From Firmicutes bacterium UBA4881 (GTDB lineage: Bacteria > Bacillota > DTU065): a stretch of 64,000 nucleotides of DNA. Numbering within the stretch: the stretch's first letter is position 1; each line of letters begins with the position of its first letter. The DNA lies in the NCBI GenBank assembly GCA_002399235.1, contig DHDH01000001.1, positions 117,793 through 181,792 of the forward strand, in the 5' to 3' direction. Of this stretch, positions 63,108 through 64,000 are shown piece after piece. The position numbers were made by a program, and so were the translations under genes. The notes under the pieces are model-generated. The model ran no database searches, was not told where the DNA came from, and worked only from the letters and a program-made list of their open reading frames with translations.

Positions 63108-64000
63108 ATGTCACGTAAATGGATTGACAAGTTTTATTGGAGCGACATCGAAGGGCAAAATGGCGAGAAATTAACGGATACCGAGAAATACAAAAGGATT
63201 GTTAGCTGGGCGGCTAAAGCAAGGGGGTTAAATCCCGGCGTTTTTGATGCGTTGACCGAATGGGTGCTGGATGATTCACAATGGAGTGACGAAAAACTCG
63301 CAGAAAACGAGCAAATATTAATGCAAGGCGTGTTTGCACGGTTCAAAGAACAGAACGTACAACTTCGGTCATATTTGTCGGAATTAGAGCCTTCTGGTGT
63401 GGTTAACGCAGCGGTGTTTAAGGCATTGGATCGATTTGATGACGAGTTGTCGGGGTTGGCTCATGATAAGCGGTTGCAAGAAGTGGTAGCCCAGGTGTTT
63501 GCAGACTTTTCTGTCATGCGAGAGCGGGGCATACGGGAGCAAATTGCAGGAAATAAAACAGGTCCTACAGGTACTGATAGTGTAGACTTATTTGGATATA
63601 TCAATTGCTTGAAGGACTGCGATGCAGGGGTACAGTGGGCGCTGTTTATGCCTGATATGGTTGAGAGGCAGCAAAAGGGCTTCAAAGTGGACAGCTTTGA
63701 ATACAAAAAAGTGTCCGCCATGCGCTTTATCGGGCGAGAAGGCGATGATTTAGACAATATGGAAGTTCGCAAGAAGCTTTTCCGCATTCTCGACGACATG
63801 AACGAGTATAAATCGGACTTTGCATATGATGTATTGTTTATGCACCACTATGGGTTAGGTGTGGATGTTGGCCTGTGGCATGGTATTTGGGGGCGGTTTA
63901 TGAGAGCGGAAACCCCTGTGCCAGAAGGATTTCTCTATTTCGACTTCGTACCGCATAACGATGGCAAGGCGGGTCCGCCGTACATTTCCCAGTTTGCGTA
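63108..64000 (+). CDS. Effector-binding (GyrI-like) regulator domain protein, 3' end outside window
   Basis: 297 codons, open to the last base. ATG seven bases after GGAGG. Sequence such as VDLFGYINCLKDCDAGVQW, KVSAMRFIGREGDDLDNMEV and FVPHNDGKAGPPYISQ recalls large AraC-family regulators with a GyrI-like ligand-binding module. It is in frame with the helix-turn-helix remnant upstream, so it may be the surviving C-terminal part. The ribosome site suggests it can be made alone. Confidence 0.6.
   Translation, partial: MSRKWIDKFYWSDIEGQNGEKLTDTEKYKRIVSWAAKARGLNPGVFDALTEWVLDDSQWSDEKLAENEQILMQGVFARFKEQNVQLRSYLSELEPSGVVNAAVFKALDRFDDELSGLAHDKRLQEVVAQVFADFSVMRERGIREQIAGNKTGPTGTDSVDLFGYINCLKDCDAGVQWALFMPDMVERQQKGFKVDSFEYKKVSAMRFIGREGDDLDNMEVRKKLFRILDDMNEYKSDFAYDVLFMHHYGLGVDVGLWHGIWGRFMRAETPVPEGFLYFDFVPHNDGKAGPPYISQFA

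Noticed and set aside
1..64000. CRISPR arrays, tRNA or rRNA genes
   Set aside because: No regularly spaced repeats, cloverleaf-like sequences or rRNA sequence were noticed on reading; a tRNA or CRISPR scan was not possible.

Overview
The window is an AT-rich chromosome segment from a motile, spore-forming, anaerobic member of the Clostridia, probably Peptococcaceae-like. The evidence is a full flagellar export, basal-body and hook cluster, the spore genes spmA, spmB, a spoIID-type gene and a sleB-type lysin, a cobalamin-dependent ribonucleotide reductase, and the non-mevalonate isoprenoid genes dxr and ispG. Gene order echoes the Bacillus topA-xerC-hslV-hslU-codY-flgB and rpsB-tsf-pyrH-frr-uppS-cdsA-dxr-rseP-ispG strings. 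codY is missing, and about 19.5 kb of accessory genes separates hslU from flgB.

Layout. 1-4501: 3' part of topA, then xerC, hslV and hslU in overlapping order. 4502-14817: accessory genes. These are a decayed small gene, an arginase-fold protein, a caspase-like lipoprotein with a lipid kinase, an SOS mutagenesis cassette (ImuB-like, DUF6504 and DnaE2/ImuC) behind a promoter carrying a LexA box, a PfpI and CobW-type GTPase pair, and a SpoIID-type protein. 14904-19343: nrdJ, cut into three exons by two group II introns. Intron 1 encodes a miniature maturase that has lost the reverse-transcriptase core, and intron 2 has no ORF. 19406-23061: sugar-phosphate isomerase-like protein, SleB-type lysin, SpmA/SpmB and a DUF151 protein. 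24007-48648: one long flagellar operon, flgB to sigma-28 plus small partners, with motAB inside it and no chemotaxis genes. 48762-49697: creatininase-family protein. 50014-58817: translation and envelope string rpsB, tsf, pyrH, frr, uppS, cdsA, dxr, rseP, ispG, with a structured rpsB leader. 58818-64000: a scar of mobile DNA where proS and polC are often found. It holds a truncated IS110 transposase joined to a decayed Tn916/CTn-type conjugative element (Maff2, VirB6/TrbL, PrgI and ParA fragments), a hypothetical lipoprotein and a truncated AraC-type regulator.

The main finding is the split nrdJ gene. Both introns show the GTGCG 5' end, a 34-nt domain V, a bulged A seven nucleotides before a terminal AC, and an EBS1 loop that pairs with its own upstream exon. 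Removing both gives an uninterrupted 747-residue NrdJ. The intron 1 protein keeps only an N-terminal RT-like piece and the maturase X (thumb) region, so it looks like a splicing factor that can no longer drive retrohoming and may serve both introns.
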